DNA of 64,000 bases from the NCBI RefSeq assembly GCF_015690355.1, contig NZ_JADPRT010000022.1:84325-148324 (forward strand). The letters are read 5' to 3'. The translations under genes and the position numbers were made by a program. The notes beneath the pieces were generated by a model. That model worked only from the letters and a program-made list of their open reading frames with translations. It did no database searches and was not told the DNA's origin. Positions 41,506 through 50,584 of the stretch are shown piece by piece; position 1 is the first letter of the stretch; every line of letters begins with the position of its first letter. The DNA comes from Streptacidiphilus fuscans. GTDB lineage: Bacteria; Actinomycetota; Actinomycetes; Streptomycetales; Streptomycetaceae.

Positions 41506-42435
41506 TCACTTGGAGTCCACGCGGCCGATCGCGGCGGCGCCTCGTGCCGCCTCGGCGCGGGCCGCCGCGAAGGCGGACGCGTCGACGCCGAGGGCGGTGC
41601 GCAGGTAGGCGGTGGTGAGCAGTCGGACGAGCGCCACGCGCTCGGGGCTCTCGTCCGTCGTCTCGGTGGAGTGGTAGCCGGAGATCCCGCCCAGCGAGTG
41701 CTCGGCGCCGAACAGGGTGAGCAGGCTCTCGGCTCCCGGGCTGAGCGCGTAGGCGTCGGTGAACCACTCGGGCCCCCGGACGCTCAGCGCGGACTGGTCC
41801 TTGTCACCGGCGACCACCAGGGCCGAGGTGCTCATCCCCGCGAAGCCCGGGTGCATGAAGGGGAAGTGCTCGGCGGCGAAAGGTGTCAGGTCGTCACCGC
41901 CCGTTCCCGGCACGGCGAGCAGCACCCCGGCCGTGATCCGCGGGTCGGACAGGTCCGTGTCCGGGCCGCCGTCGGGGTCCAGGACCCGTGCGCCCAGCAG
42001 CATGCTCGCCGTCTGGGCGCCCCACGAGTGCCCGGCGACGGCGACACGGTCGCGGTCCACCCGTCCCGCGAGGCCCGGGACGGCGGCCTCGACGAGGTCG
42101 AGCTGGTCGACGACGCGTACCAGGTCCTCGACCCGCAGGCGCCAGATCCGCGGTTGACGCGGGTCGTCGGGCGCGAGGCCCAGGGACCGCGAGTCGAGGT
42201 GGGTGGGTTGGACCACCACGAAGCCGTGCGCGGCCCAGAAGTCGACCAGCGGGGCGTAGCTGTCCGAGGACTGGCCGAATCCGTGCGAGAAGACGAGGAC
42301 GGGGAGTCGGTCCCCGACCAGCGGGGCTGAGACCCGCACCCGCAGGTCCTCGCCGCGGCCCGGGGCCGCCAGCACCACGGGGTGGACGGAGACGACGGGG
42401 GCGGCTGGGCCGACGGTTGCGGTGGGGCTGTCCAT
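41506..42435 (-). CDS. Alpha/beta hydrolase (chlorophyllase/dienelactone-hydrolase-like)
   Basis: 309 aa. Oxyanion region VLVFSHGFGQSSDSY near residue 50, nucleophile elbow AGHSWG (Ser near residue 132), acid in VAGDKDQSA and His in FGAEHSLGG. No signal peptide. Divergent from a TetR gene with palindromic operator candidates between them, so its expression is probably induced by its own substrate class. Upstream of the AKR on the same strand. Confidence 0.85.
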   Translation of the reverse strand: MDSPTATVGPAAPVVSVHPVVLAAPGRGEDLRVRVSAPLVGDRLPVLVFSHGFGQSSDSYAPLVDFWAAHGFVVVQPTHLDSRSLGLAPDDPRQPRIWRLRVEDLVRVVDQLDLVEAAVPGLAGRVDRDRVAVAGHSWGAQTASMLLGARVLDPDGGPDTDLSDPRITAGVLLAVPGTGGDDLTPFAAEHFPFMHPGFAGMSTSALVVAGDKDQSALSVRGPEWFTDAYALSPGAESLLTLFGAEHSLGGISGYHSTETTDESPERVALVRLLTTAYLRTALGVDASAFAAARAEAARGAAAIGRVDSK

Positions 42436-42612
42436 GGGTGCTCCTTGGGAGGGGGACGTCGTCGAGCGACGGCATCGAGGGACGGCGAAGTCGGGGCAGG
42501 ACGAAGCTCGGACGGAACGCGAGCGGGTGAGAGAGGGAGACGTGACTGACGGGTGGCTACGTTCGGCCTGGTCCCGTGGTGGCCCGTCTGGCATCCTGGT
42601 GAGCGGATCAGC

Positions 42613-42648
42613 GTTCCGGTTAAACCATACGGAACGGTGTTCCGGTTG
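42613..42648. promoter_or_regulatory. TetR operator candidates in the hydrolase-tetR promoter
   Basis: CGGAACGGTGTTCCG (42630-42644) is a perfect palindrome around GGT. A further GTTCCGGTT half site is at 42613-42621 and repeats at 42640-42648. Confidence 0.6.
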
Positions 42649-42681
42649 GCAAGGCATACGACGAGTGGAGGCAGTGGCGCA

Positions 42682-43269
42682 GTGGTCGACACCGGCAGCG
42701 GATCAGTACCGGCGGCTCCCCGGAAGCGCGCCGACGCGCGGCGCAACGAGCAGACCCTGCTGGACGCCGCGGCCGCGGCGTTCGTGGCCTCCGGCGTCGA
42801 CGCGCCGGTGCGTGACATCGCGGCCCGGGCGGGCGTCGGTGTCGCCACCATCTACCGCCACTTCCCGACGCGGGCCGATCTCGTCGTCGCCGTCTACCGT
42901 CACCAGGTCGAGGCATGCGCGGAGGCCGGACCGGCGCTGCTGGCGAGCGCTCGGTCCGCGTACGCCGCGTTGGCGGAGTGGATCGACCTCTTCGTCGACT
43001 TCCTGGTCACCAAGCACGGCCTCGCCGCGGCGTTGCACTCCGACGACGAGGCGTTCGCGGGCCTGCACGCGTACTTCATCGACCGGCTGGTCCCCGTCTG
43101 CGCCGAGCTGCTCGACGCCGCCGTGGCGGCGGGCGAGGTCCGCTCCGGCATCGAGGCGCTCGAACTGATGCACGGCGTCGGCAACCTCTGCATCGGTGCA
43201 GGCAAGGACTCCGGGTACGACCCCCGCCGCCTGATCGACCTGCTCCTCGGCGGTCTGTGTCCCCGGTAG
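42682..43269 (+). CDS. TetR family transcriptional regulator
   Basis: 195 aa from a GTG at 42682. HTH: NEQTLLDAAAAAFVASGVDA, VRDIAARAGVGVATIYRHFP, TRADLVVAVY at residues 18-65; C-terminal domain of the SCO-type TetR_C (LAEWIDLFVDFLVTKHG..., GVGNLCIGAG). Likely autoregulated and repressor of the divergent hydrolase. Confidence 0.9.
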   Translation: MVDTGSGSVPAAPRKRADARRNEQTLLDAAAAAFVASGVDAPVRDIAARAGVGVATIYRHFPTRADLVVAVYRHQVEACAEAGPALLASARSAYAALAEWIDLFVDFLVTKHGLAAALHSDDEAFAGLHAYFIDRLVPVCAELLDAAVAAGEVRSGIEALELMHGVGNLCIGAGKDSGYDPRRLIDLLLGGLCPR

Positions 43270-43457
43270 GGCGGTCGAAGGGCAAACCTGCTGCCGGCTC
43301 TTGCGCTCCGCGCCTGACCGTGTGTTAGCGTCGATGACGGACGTACGAAAGTCACGGTCCGGTAGGTAGTCCGGATGGCGGTCGTCCGCTCGTACGGTGC
43401 CCGTTGCGGCACGTCCGGTGCGTCCCTTTTCGTTTCATGTCGAGAAGGGACACGACT

Positions 43458-44673
43458 GTGTCGGATCTGCATGTCGTCATCGCCGGGGGGCGGGCTGGGT
43501 GGCCTGGCCCTCGCACAGGGGCTTCGCCGGGCGGGGATCAGCGCCTCGGTCCACGAGAAGGACCCCGACCCCGAGTTCCGCATCCAGGGCTACCGCATCC
43601 GGATCAACCCCGACGGCATCACCGCGCTCCAGGCGCTGCTGACGCCGCAGGCCTTCGCGCTGTTCGCGGCCACCGCCGGGACGCCGGGGCCGCGTATGGA
43701 CACCTTCGACCAGCGGCTGGACCTGCTGCACGCCCAGGAGCTCCCGCTCGTCCCCGGTCTGCCCGGGGGCGGGAACCTGGCCGTCAACCGTCGGATGCTG
43801 CGTCAGATCCTGTTGTCTGGGCTGGAGAAGACCGTCCACTACGGCACCCGGCTCACGCACTACGACGTCGACCCGTCGGGTTCGGTGACGGCGCACTTCG
43901 CGGACGGCACCAGCGCCACCGGCGACGTCCTGGTCGGCGCGGACGGCGTCAACTCGGCGGTCCGCGGCCAGTACCTGCCGCAGGCACAGGTCGTCGACGC
44001 CGGGCTGCGACTGATCTACGGCAAGGTCCCGTTCGCGGACGAGGCGGCCCGCGCGCTGCTCCCGCCCGAGCTGCTCGGCCTGTGGACCACCGTCGTCGGC
44101 CCGGAGCGGCGCTTCGTCGGGCTGGCTCCCGTGCGGTACCGCGAGCCGATCCACGAGGCGGCGGCCCGGCTTGCTCCCGGCACCGAGCTGAGCGCGGACC
44201 GCGACTACCTGGCGTGCGTGTTCGGCGCCCGGCGAGAGCAGTTCCCTTGCAGCGACGCCGAGTTGTTCGCCCTGGGCGGCGTCGGGTTGCGCGCGCTGAC
44301 GCTGTCGCTGGTGGAGGGCTGGCACCCCCGTCTGGTCGAGGCGGTGTCGCGGCAGGATCCCGACTCGCTCTTCCCGGTGTCGGTGCGCACGAGCGTGCCC
44401 GTGGCGGCGTGGGAGACCACGGCGGTCACCCTGCTCGGCGACGCCGTCCACGTCATGAGCCCGGCGATCGGCGTCGGCGCGAACACCGCGCTGCGTGACG
44501 CACGGGTCCTGACCGACCGCCTCGTCGAGGCCGCCGCCGGACGCCCGCTCGCGCAGGCCCTGCACGCCTACGAGGCGGAGATGCGCGCGTACGGCTTCGA
44601 CGCGGTACGCGAATCGGCCGAACGCGGCCACCGCCTGGTGGGCCAGGACCCGCTCCCCGCAGCACAGGCGTAG
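43458..44673 (+). pseudogene. FAD-dependent monooxygenase (PHBH-like) with a frameshift in a G-run
   Basis: A full-length aromatic hydroxylase of about 405 aa is recognisable but broken early. GTG at 43458 reads VSDLHVVIAGG, the first strand of the FAD fold. At a run of six G (43485-43490) the frame is lost; the expected GGGLGGLALAQGL continues one frame over. Removing one G restores IAGGGLGGLALAQG. Later motifs are intact: GADGVNSAVRG, LLGDAVHVMSP-AIGVGANTALRDA. It may be a sequencing error, a slippage-prone gene or a recent pseudogene. An ATG at 43471 in the second frame would give a protein lacking the first strand. Confidence 0.85.
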
Positions 44674-44722
44674 GCACCGACCGTCCGCGTGCGCGACCCC
44701 GGCCTCACCGCCATGGCCTGGT

Positions 44723-45199
44723 TCATTGACCCGGCGATCCGTCTGCGCCGTCGTCCGCGTCGAGGAGCCGGGCGACCAGCTCGGCGAGCCGCCCGAGGTC
44801 CTCCTGCGGGAGGGTCCGCATCGCTGCGGGCGGGCGCAGCAGGATGGCGTCGGCGGTTGCAATGGCGTCGTGTCCGGCGGCGGTGAGCGTGACCAGTTTG
44901 CGGCGTCGGTCGTCGGGGTGCGGTCGGCGCTCCACCAGGCCGTGGGCCTCCAGCTTGTCGACGACGAGGGTGGCGTAGGGGGCGTCGAGGCCGTTGGCCT
45001 GCGCGAGTTGACGCAGCGTCAGCGGCCCTTCGCGCAGCTGGAAGAGGAACTTGCCCCGGCCCCCGCCGAGGCGGAACCCGAGCGCATCGGCCAGTTCGCC
45101 CCGGCGGCTGTGCGCCTCGACGAACCGCTGCATCAGAGCCCAGGCCTGCTGCGCGGGGTCGGCGGGTGGTCCCGCTTCGCCTGCTCTCGGTGGGTTCAC
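44723..45199 (-). CDS. MarR family transcriptional regulator
   Basis: 158 aa from a GTG at 45199 that overlaps the stop of the upstream SDR. HTH: LTLRQLAQANGLDAPYATLVVDKLEAHGL, wing HPDDRRRKLVTLT. Operon partner of the SDR at 45196-45930. The inverted repeats in the SDR promoter (45,912-45,962) are its probable operator. Convergent with the FAD monooxygenase. Confidence 0.88.
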   Translation of the reverse strand: MNPPRAGEAGPPADPAQQAWALMQRFVEAHSRRGELADALGFRLGGGRGKFLFQLREGPLTLRQLAQANGLDAPYATLVVDKLEAHGLVERRPHPDDRRRKLVTLTAAGHDAIATADAILLRPPAAMRTLPQEDLGRLAELVARLLDADDGADGSPGQ

Positions 45200-45930
45200 C
45201 ACGGCACCGTCCGGCCGAGGTAGTCGACGTAGTGCAGACCCGGCCGCCCGTGCAGCCCGTCGAGCGTCCGGACGACGCCCGGGATGCTCTCGTCGATGCC
45301 CAGCCGCGCGCCCGGACCGCCCATGTCGGTACGCACCCAGCCCGGAGCCATCAGCACCAGGGGGCGGGCCTCGCCGTGGTGGCGTGCCGCGTAGCTGCGC
45401 ATGAAGGTGTTGAGGGCGGCCTTGCTGCCCCGGTAGACCTCGTGTCCGCCGTGCTCGTTGTTGGCCACACTGCCCTGGCCCGAGGACATCACCGCGATCG
45501 TCCCCTCGGGGGTGACCCGGTCCTGGAGGGCCTCGACGACGCGCAGCGGGCTCAGCGCGTTGGTGACCATGACCCGGACGAACTCCTCGTTCGACGTCTC
45601 GGCGACCGTGCCCTCGGGCTGGTTGGTGACACCGGCGTTGACGAAGAGCAGGTCGAACGTCCGGTCCGCGAGGCGTGCCTGAAGCGCCGCGATCTGCGCG
45701 GGCTCGGTGACGTCGACGGTCTCGATCTCGACCTGTCCGGGGTGGGCCTCGGCGAGCTCGTGCAGACCCGTCCGGCCCGACCCGCGCACGGTGCCCACGA
45801 CCTGTCGGCCGCCCCGCGCCCACTCGCGGGCCAGCGCGAGGCCGAGCCCGCGCGACGCGCCGATCAGCAGCACCCGCCTGCCTGGGGCCGGGGCCGGCGT
45901 GGCGGGACCCTCCGAATTAGTTGTAGTCAT
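45196..45930 (-). CDS. Short-chain dehydrogenase/reductase
   Basis: 244 aa from ATG at 45930; a longer reading to 45966 would cross the operator. SDR motifs: LLIGASRGLGLALA near residue 22, FVNAGVT, catalytic Ser in VMSSGQGSV and Tyr/Lys in VYRGSKAALN. Reduces or oxidises a small carbonyl/alcohol with NAD(P). Followed by marR with GTGA overlap. One arm of an 11-bp inverted repeat lies within its first codons. Confidence 0.88.
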   Translation of the reverse strand: MTTTNSEGPATPAPAPGRRVLLIGASRGLGLALAREWARGGRQVVGTVRGSGRTGLHELAEAHPGQVEIETVDVTEPAQIAALQARLADRTFDLLFVNAGVTNQPEGTVAETSNEEFVRVMVTNALSPLRVVEALQDRVTPEGTIAVMSSGQGSVANNEHGGHEVYRGSKAALNTFMRSYAARHHGEARPLVLMAPGWVRTDMGGPGARLGIDESIPGVVRTLDGLHGRPGLHYVDYLGRTVPW

Positions 45931-45962
45931 AGCAATGATTGTGCGTCGTATAACTAATTCGG
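45912..45962. promoter_or_regulatory. 11-bp perfect inverted repeat over the SDR start
   Basis: CCGAATTAGTT (45912-45922) and AACTAATTCGG (45952-45962) are exact inverted copies 29 bp apart, one arm inside the coding start and one upstream. AT-rich arms of this type are typical MarR sites, and the spacing would allow two dimers or a hairpin in the mRNA leader. Confidence 0.6.
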
Positions 45963-46001
45963 TCAAGGGTGGACCTGTCGTGCCGCGTCGCGTAGGGTCA
46001 T

Positions 46002-46019
46002 ATTGAAGGTGACTTCAAT
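46002..46019. promoter_or_regulatory. ATTGAAG-GTGA-CTTCAAT palindrome
   Basis: A perfect 7-bp-arm palindrome lies about 50 bp upstream of the SDR-Ddn gene, with a second half site (CTTCAAT, 46030-46036) nearer the start. The position suggests a promoter operator; the regulator is unknown. Confidence 0.55.
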
Positions 46020-46068
46020 GATGCAGGCGGCTTCAATTGGGTGATGTCCGGGATGGCGAAGGGATGGC

Positions 46069-47400
46069 ATGGTGCAGAGGCAGACATGGTTCATCACGGG
46101 TTCCTCGCGCGGCCTCGGCCGTGCGCTGGTCAGGGCCGCCCTGGAGGCGGGTGACCGCGTGGTCGGGACGGCGCGCCGTCCGGAGCAGCTGGCGGAGTTC
46201 GCCGAGTCCCATGGCGAGCGACTGCTCGCCCTGGCCCTGGATGTGACGGACACGCGCGCGGTGCATGCCGCGGTGGCGGATGCGGTCGGGCACTTCGGCA
46301 GGATCGACGTCGTCGTCAACAACGCCGGCTACCTGAACGTCGCCCCCATCGAGACCGGCGACGACGAGGACTTCCGCGCCCAGTTCGAGACCAACTTCTG
46401 GGGCGTCTACAACGTGTCGAAGGCGGTGATCCCGCAGCTGCGCGCCCAGGGCGGCGGTGTCGTCGTGCAGTTCTCCTCGGCGCGCGGGCGCGTCGGCGGA
46501 GTCCCGGGCGTGGCCAGTTACCAGGCGGCCAAGTTCGCCGTCGACGGGTTCAGTCGGGCGCTCGCCGCGGAGACCGCGCCCTTCGGCGTCAAAGTGCTGA
46601 CGGTCGAGCCGAGTTACTTCGCGACCGACGCGACAGGATCGTCGATGACGGTCCATCGCATCCCGTCGGAGTACGAACCCACCATCGGCGCGATGCTGGA
46701 GCGCGGGGGCGGCACGCCGCCGGTCGGCGACCCCGTGCGGGCGGCGGAGATCGTCGTACGGGTCGTCAAACGTGAGCACCTGCCCACGCACCTGCTCCTC
46801 GGTGTCAACGCCGTGGAGATGTCGCTCGACTACTCGCGGCGGCAGATCGAGGAGGCGACGACATGGGAGCAGGTCAGCCGGTCCGCCGGTGTCTCCGAGC
46901 CGTACCCGGTCGCACTTCCATCCGACAGCGCGGACAGCGCGGACAGCGTGGACGACCCGGGCGACGCCGACGGCGACGAAGCAGTCGAACTCAGCCCCAG
47001 GGACCACGTGCGGGCACAGACGCAGCAGATCCTGGCGTCCGGCACCACGGAGGGCATGGAGATGCTCGGGTCACCGGTGGTGCTGCTGACGCTGCGCGGG
47101 GCCAAGTCCGGAAAGCTGCGCTACACCGTGGTGATGCGGGTGGAGCACGAGGGCAGGTACGCGGTGATCGCCTCGCGGCAGGGCGCTCAGGACCACCCGA
47201 CCTGGTACTACAACATCAAGGCGCACCCCGAGATCCGGCTCCAGGACGGAACGGTCACCGGGTCCTTCGTCGCGCGTGAGGCCGAAGGCGCGGAGCGGGC
47301 TGAGTGGTGGCAGCGGGCGGAGCGGGCCTTCCCGTCCTACCGGGAGTACCGGGGGCGGACCGACAGGCACATCCCGCTGTTCGTGCTCGACCCGAAGTGA
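46069..47400 (+). CDS. SDR oxidoreductase fused to a Ddn-like F420-dependent nitroreductase domain
   Basis: 443 aa with two catalytic domains. Residues 1-285 are an SDR (FITGSSRGLGRALV, VNNAGYLNVAPIE, VQFSSARGRVGG with Ser, SYQAAKFAVDGFSRAL, VEPSYFATDA). After a linker with repeated Ser-Ala-Asp units (residues about 285-310), residues about 325-443 match deazaflavin-dependent (F420) nitroreductase/Ddn proteins: VVLLTLRGAKSGKLRYTVVM, YAVIASRQGAQDHPTWYYNI, IRLQDGTV, then YREYRGRTDRHIPLFVLDP. Both domains look complete. No internal start with ribosome-binding site is evident, so it is one polypeptide. The substrate is unknown; F420H2 use is inferred from the family. Confidence 0.88.
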   Translation: MVQRQTWFITGSSRGLGRALVRAALEAGDRVVGTARRPEQLAEFAESHGERLLALALDVTDTRAVHAAVADAVGHFGRIDVVVNNAGYLNVAPIETGDDEDFRAQFETNFWGVYNVSKAVIPQLRAQGGGVVVQFSSARGRVGGVPGVASYQAAKFAVDGFSRALAAETAPFGVKVLTVEPSYFATDATGSSMTVHRIPSEYEPTIGAMLERGGGTPPVGDPVRAAEIVVRVVKREHLPTHLLLGVNAVEMSLDYSRRQIEEATTWEQVSRSAGVSEPYPVALPSDSADSADSVDDPGDADGDEAVELSPRDHVRAQTQQILASGTTEGMEMLGSPVVLLTLRGAKSGKLRYTVVMRVEHEGRYAVIASRQGAQDHPTWYYNIKAHPEIRLQDGTVTGSFVAREAEGAERAEWWQRAERAFPSYREYRGRTDRHIPLFVLDPK

Positions 47401-47426
47401 CCGGACGGCTCAGGTACCATCGCGCC

Positions 47427-47876
47427 GTGCCCAGCAACAGCGACCGTGACCAGGAACGTTCTGCGGAGGTCGAGTTCGGCCTCACGCTCCGGCGCGCACA
47501 ACATGTGCTCGCCCAGCGGCTCGACGAGGCGTTGCGACCGTCCGGCCTCAACCTGGGCCTGTGGGCGGTGCTGCGGGAGACCGCGGGGCAGCCGGGGGCC
47601 TCGGCCTCCGAGCTGGCCAGGGCCACGTTCCACACCCCGCAGACGCTCAGCGGGTTGCTGCAGCGACTCGACGACCGAGGGCTCGTCGAGCGCAGTTCGG
47701 GGCGCGGCAGGATCGTGGACAACCATGTGACCGACGAGGGCCACCGTGCCCTCGCGGCCGTCACGCCCCGCGCCGAGGCGGTCATCGCGGACGCCCTCGC
47801 GGCGTTCGACCCGCAGGACCGCGCGGTGTTCCATCGCCTGCTGACCGAATTCGCCGACGCCCTGACGCGTCAGTAG
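47427..47876 (+). CDS. MarR family transcriptional regulator
   Basis: 149 aa from GTG at 47427. HTH: LNLGLWAVLRETAGQPGAS, ELARATFHTPQTLSGLLQRLDDRGL, wing GRGRIVDNHVTDEG. Lies 26 bp after the SDR-Ddn gene on the same strand, possibly its cotranscribed regulator. Confidence 0.85.
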   Translation: MPSNSDRDQERSAEVEFGLTLRRAQHVLAQRLDEALRPSGLNLGLWAVLRETAGQPGASASELARATFHTPQTLSGLLQRLDDRGLVERSSGRGRIVDNHVTDEGHRALAAVTPRAEAVIADALAAFDPQDRAVFHRLLTEFADALTRQ

Positions 47877-47949
47877 CCGCTGGTCCGGGTCCGTGCCGCA
47901 CCGCTCGCCCGCGACAAATCGGGCGACGGCGCCGGGCGTCCCGGCCACA

Positions 47950-48726
47950 ATGGGCGGCATGGCGGACGTCGAGGACGGGCACGAGGACGAGGTCGAGGTC
48001 GTGGTCGCCCACAACGAGCGCGCGACCCTGCGCGTCGGCGACGTGTTTCTCAAGGTCGACGCGGATCAGCGTCGTACCGACGTCGAGGTGGAGGCGATGG
48101 CCGTCGCGCCGGTCCCGACGCCGCGGGTCCTGTGGCGGAAGCCGCCCGTGCTCGCGCTCGCCGCCCTGCCGGGCACGGCGCTCGCGCGCCTCGGTGAGCC
48201 GTCGACCGCGTCGCCGGCGGCGTGGGCCGCGGCGGGCGCCGCCGTCCGGAGGCTGCACGACGCACCGCTGCCGCCATGGCCCGGCCGGAGCGTCGACGAG
48301 CTCGCGTCGGCGCTCGACGCCGAATGTGCCTGGCTCGTAGCGAACGACGTCCTTCCCACCGACCTGGTGACGCGCAACCGCCGGATCGCCGAGGCCGCGC
48401 TGCGGCCGTGGACGCCGGTGTTCACGCACGGCGACCTGCAGTGCGCCCACGTGTTCGTCGCCGGGGACGAGGTCACCGGCGTGATCGACTGGTCCGAGGC
48501 GGGCCGGGGTGACGCCCTGTTCGACCTCGCCATCCTGACGCTCGGTCACGAGGAGCACCTCGACGACGTCGTCGCCGGGTACGGCAGCGACGTCGACCTC
48601 GATCTCGACGTGATCCGCGCGTGGTGGTCGCTGCGCAGCCTGCTGGCGGTCCGCTGGCTGGCCGAGCACGGCTTCGACCCCTCCTCGCCGGGCTGCGAGG
48701 TCGACGTGCTCAGATCCCGGATGTGA
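47950..48726 (+). CDS. Aminoglycoside phosphotransferase-like kinase (APH/choline kinase fold)
   Basis: 258 aa (ATG 47950 or 47959). Kinase-like motifs: catalytic HGDLQCAHVF near residue 160 and the metal-binding IDWSEAGRGD about 20 residues on. The N-lobe is short. Such proteins phosphorylate small hydroxylated compounds, including antibiotics, but the substrate cannot be assigned. Confidence 0.8.
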   Translation: MGGMADVEDGHEDEVEVVVAHNERATLRVGDVFLKVDADQRRTDVEVEAMAVAPVPTPRVLWRKPPVLALAALPGTALARLGEPSTASPAAWAAAGAAVRRLHDAPLPPWPGRSVDELASALDAECAWLVANDVLPTDLVTRNRRIAEAALRPWTPVFTHGDLQCAHVFVAGDEVTGVIDWSEAGRGDALFDLAILTLGHEEHLDDVVAGYGSDVDLDLDVIRAWWSLRSLLAVRWLAEHGFDPSSPGCEVDVLRSRM

Positions 48727-48743
48727 ACCGTTCAGGCGGCGGC

Positions 48744-49538
48744 TCAGTTCCGGGCGCCGCGCAGCGGGGTGACCACCGGGCGGCCGTCGGGGTCGGTCGT
48801 GACCGAGACGCGCGCGGCGTAGACGCGGGCGATCGCGTCCTGGGTGACGACCTCGGCGGGCGCTCCGGCCGACTCGACGCGGCCCTGGTGGAGCAGGACC
48901 AGCCGGTCCGCGTACTGGGCCGCGGTGGTCAGGTCGTGCAGGGTGGTGACCACGGTCAGGTCCTGGGTGCGGCGCAGGTCGTCGACGAGGTCGAGAACGT
49001 GCTGCTGGTGGCCGAGGTCGAGCGCGGAGGTCGGCTCGTCGAGCAGCAGCAGCCGGGGTTCCTGGGCCAGGGCACGGGCCAGCGCCGCGCGTTGGCGCTC
49101 GCCGCCGGAGAGCTGGGCGAGGCGGCGGTCGGCGTAGTCGCCGAGGTCGAGTGCCGTGAGCGTGCGCCGCACGGCCTCGCGGTCGCGCTCGCCGGGACCG
49201 GCCAGGTAGCCGAGGTGGGGCGTGCGGCCCAGCAGCACGTACTCCTGGACCGTCATGTCCGGTGGCAGCAGCGGGTTCTGCGCCACATAGCCGATCAGCC
49301 GGGCCCGCTCGCGGGCGCGCAGGTGTCCGACGGGGGAGCCGTCGATCCGGACGTCGCCGCGATGGGGGAGCAGCCCGGCGACGGCGCGCAGCAGGGTCGA
49401 CTTGCCCGCGCCGTTGGGGCCGATCAGCGCCAGCCAGCCGCCCTGGGCGACGGCGCAGGAGACGTCGCGGACGATCGGGGTCCGGTCCAGGTCGACGGCG
49501 ACGCCGCTCACCTCCAGCCCGAGGGCGCGGTCGGTCAT
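48744..49538 (-). CDS. btuD: Cobalamin-type ABC importer ATP-binding protein
   Basis: 264 aa. Walker A GPNGAGKST near residue 40, Q-loop YVAQNPLLP, signature QLSGGERQRAALARALAQ, Walker B LLLLDEP and H-loop TTLHD. FepC/BtuD type. Start overlaps the permease stop by 4 bp (ATGA). Symbol and substrate follow from the riboswitch ahead of the operon; otherwise siderophore importers look alike. Confidence 0.85.
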   Translation of the reverse strand: MTDRALGLEVSGVAVDLDRTPIVRDVSCAVAQGGWLALIGPNGAGKSTLLRAVAGLLPHRGDVRIDGSPVGHLRARERARLIGYVAQNPLLPPDMTVQEYVLLGRTPHLGYLAGPGERDREAVRRTLTALDLGDYADRRLAQLSGGERQRAALARALAQEPRLLLLDEPTSALDLGHQQHVLDLVDDLRRTQDLTVVTTLHDLTTAAQYADRLVLLHQGRVESAGAPAEVVTQDAIARVYAARVSVTTDPDGRPVVTPLRGARN

Positions 49539-50566
49539 GTGCGCACCGACCGGGTGGAGCGCAGGATCCAGACGAACGCGGGCGAGCCGATCAGCGCGGT
49601 GACGACGCCGATGGGCAGCTCGGCCGGGGAGACGACGGTGCGGGCCACGGTGTCGGCGAGGACCAGGAAACCGGCGCCGAAGAGCATCGACAGCGGCAGG
49701 ACCAGCCGGTAGGAGGTGCCCGCCAGTCTGCGCACCGCGTGCGGGACGACGATCCCGACGAAGCCGATCAGCCCGCTGACCGCGACGGCGCTCGCGGCGG
49801 CCAGCGCGCACGCGGCCACCACGACCAGCCGGATCCGGCCCGGCCGGAGGCCCAGCGAGCGGGCCTCCTCGTCGCCGACGGACAGCACGTCGAGATGGCG
49901 GCCGTGCAGCAGCACGGCGGCGGTGGAGACCGCCAGGTACGGCAGGATCTGCGTCACCTGGCTCCAGGTGGCGGCGGACAGCGAGCCGAGCAGCCACGAG
50001 TAGACCTGCTGGATGTCCTGGCTGGACCGCTGCAGCACGTACGTCTGCACGGCCGTCAGGAACATCGAGACCGCGAGCCCGGCGAGCAGCAGCGTCGAGG
50101 TCCCCGGTCTGCCGGTGACGCCCGCCAGATAGGCGAGGGCGACGCCCGCCAGCGAGCCGACGAATGCCGCCACCGGCACGGTGGCCGCGTCCGCGCCGCC
50201 CAGCGCGACGATGGCGACCGTCGCCCCGAGGCCCGCCCCGGCCGACGCGCCCAGCAGGGACGAGTCGACCAGGGGATTGCGGAAGACGCCCTGGTAGCCC
50301 GCGCCCGCGAGCGCGAGCGCACCGCCGACCAGGGCCCCCAGCACCACGCGCGGCAGCCGGATCTGGAACAGCACCGCCCGGTCCAACGCGCTGAGCTGCT
50401 GCGGCAGATGGACCAGCGGCAGCCGGTCGAGCAGCGCGGCGACCGTCGCCAGCGGGTTGAGGTCCGCCGCACCGGCCATGGCACCCACGAGCACCGCGGC
50501 GGCCAGGAAGACCACCGCGATGCCGTAGGCGCGCAGGGTGCGCGGGCGCTGTCCGTCCCGTGTCAC
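49535..50566 (-). CDS. btuC: Cobalamin-type ABC importer permease (FecCD family)
   Basis: 343 aa, GTG at 50566, about ten hydrophobic segments. Motifs: RLPRVVLGALVGGALALAGA near residue 70, NPLVDSSLLGASAGA, LAGLAVSMFLTAV, WLLGSLSAATW, and GLIGFVGIVVPHAVR with the conserved coupling region. Type II importer permease that forms a homodimer with the ATPase. Confidence 0.88.
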   Translation of the reverse strand: MTRDGQRPRTLRAYGIAVVFLAAAVLVGAMAGAADLNPLATVAALLDRLPLVHLPQQLSALDRAVLFQIRLPRVVLGALVGGALALAGAGYQGVFRNPLVDSSLLGASAGAGLGATVAIVALGGADAATVPVAAFVGSLAGVALAYLAGVTGRPGTSTLLLAGLAVSMFLTAVQTYVLQRSSQDIQQVYSWLLGSLSAATWSQVTQILPYLAVSTAAVLLHGRHLDVLSVGDEEARSLGLRPGRIRLVVVAACALAAASAVAVSGLIGFVGIVVPHAVRRLAGTSYRLVLPLSMLFGAGFLVLADTVARTVVSPAELPIGVVTALIGSPAFVWILRSTRSVRT

Positions 50567-50584
50567 TGCCCGCCCCTTCGCGCG

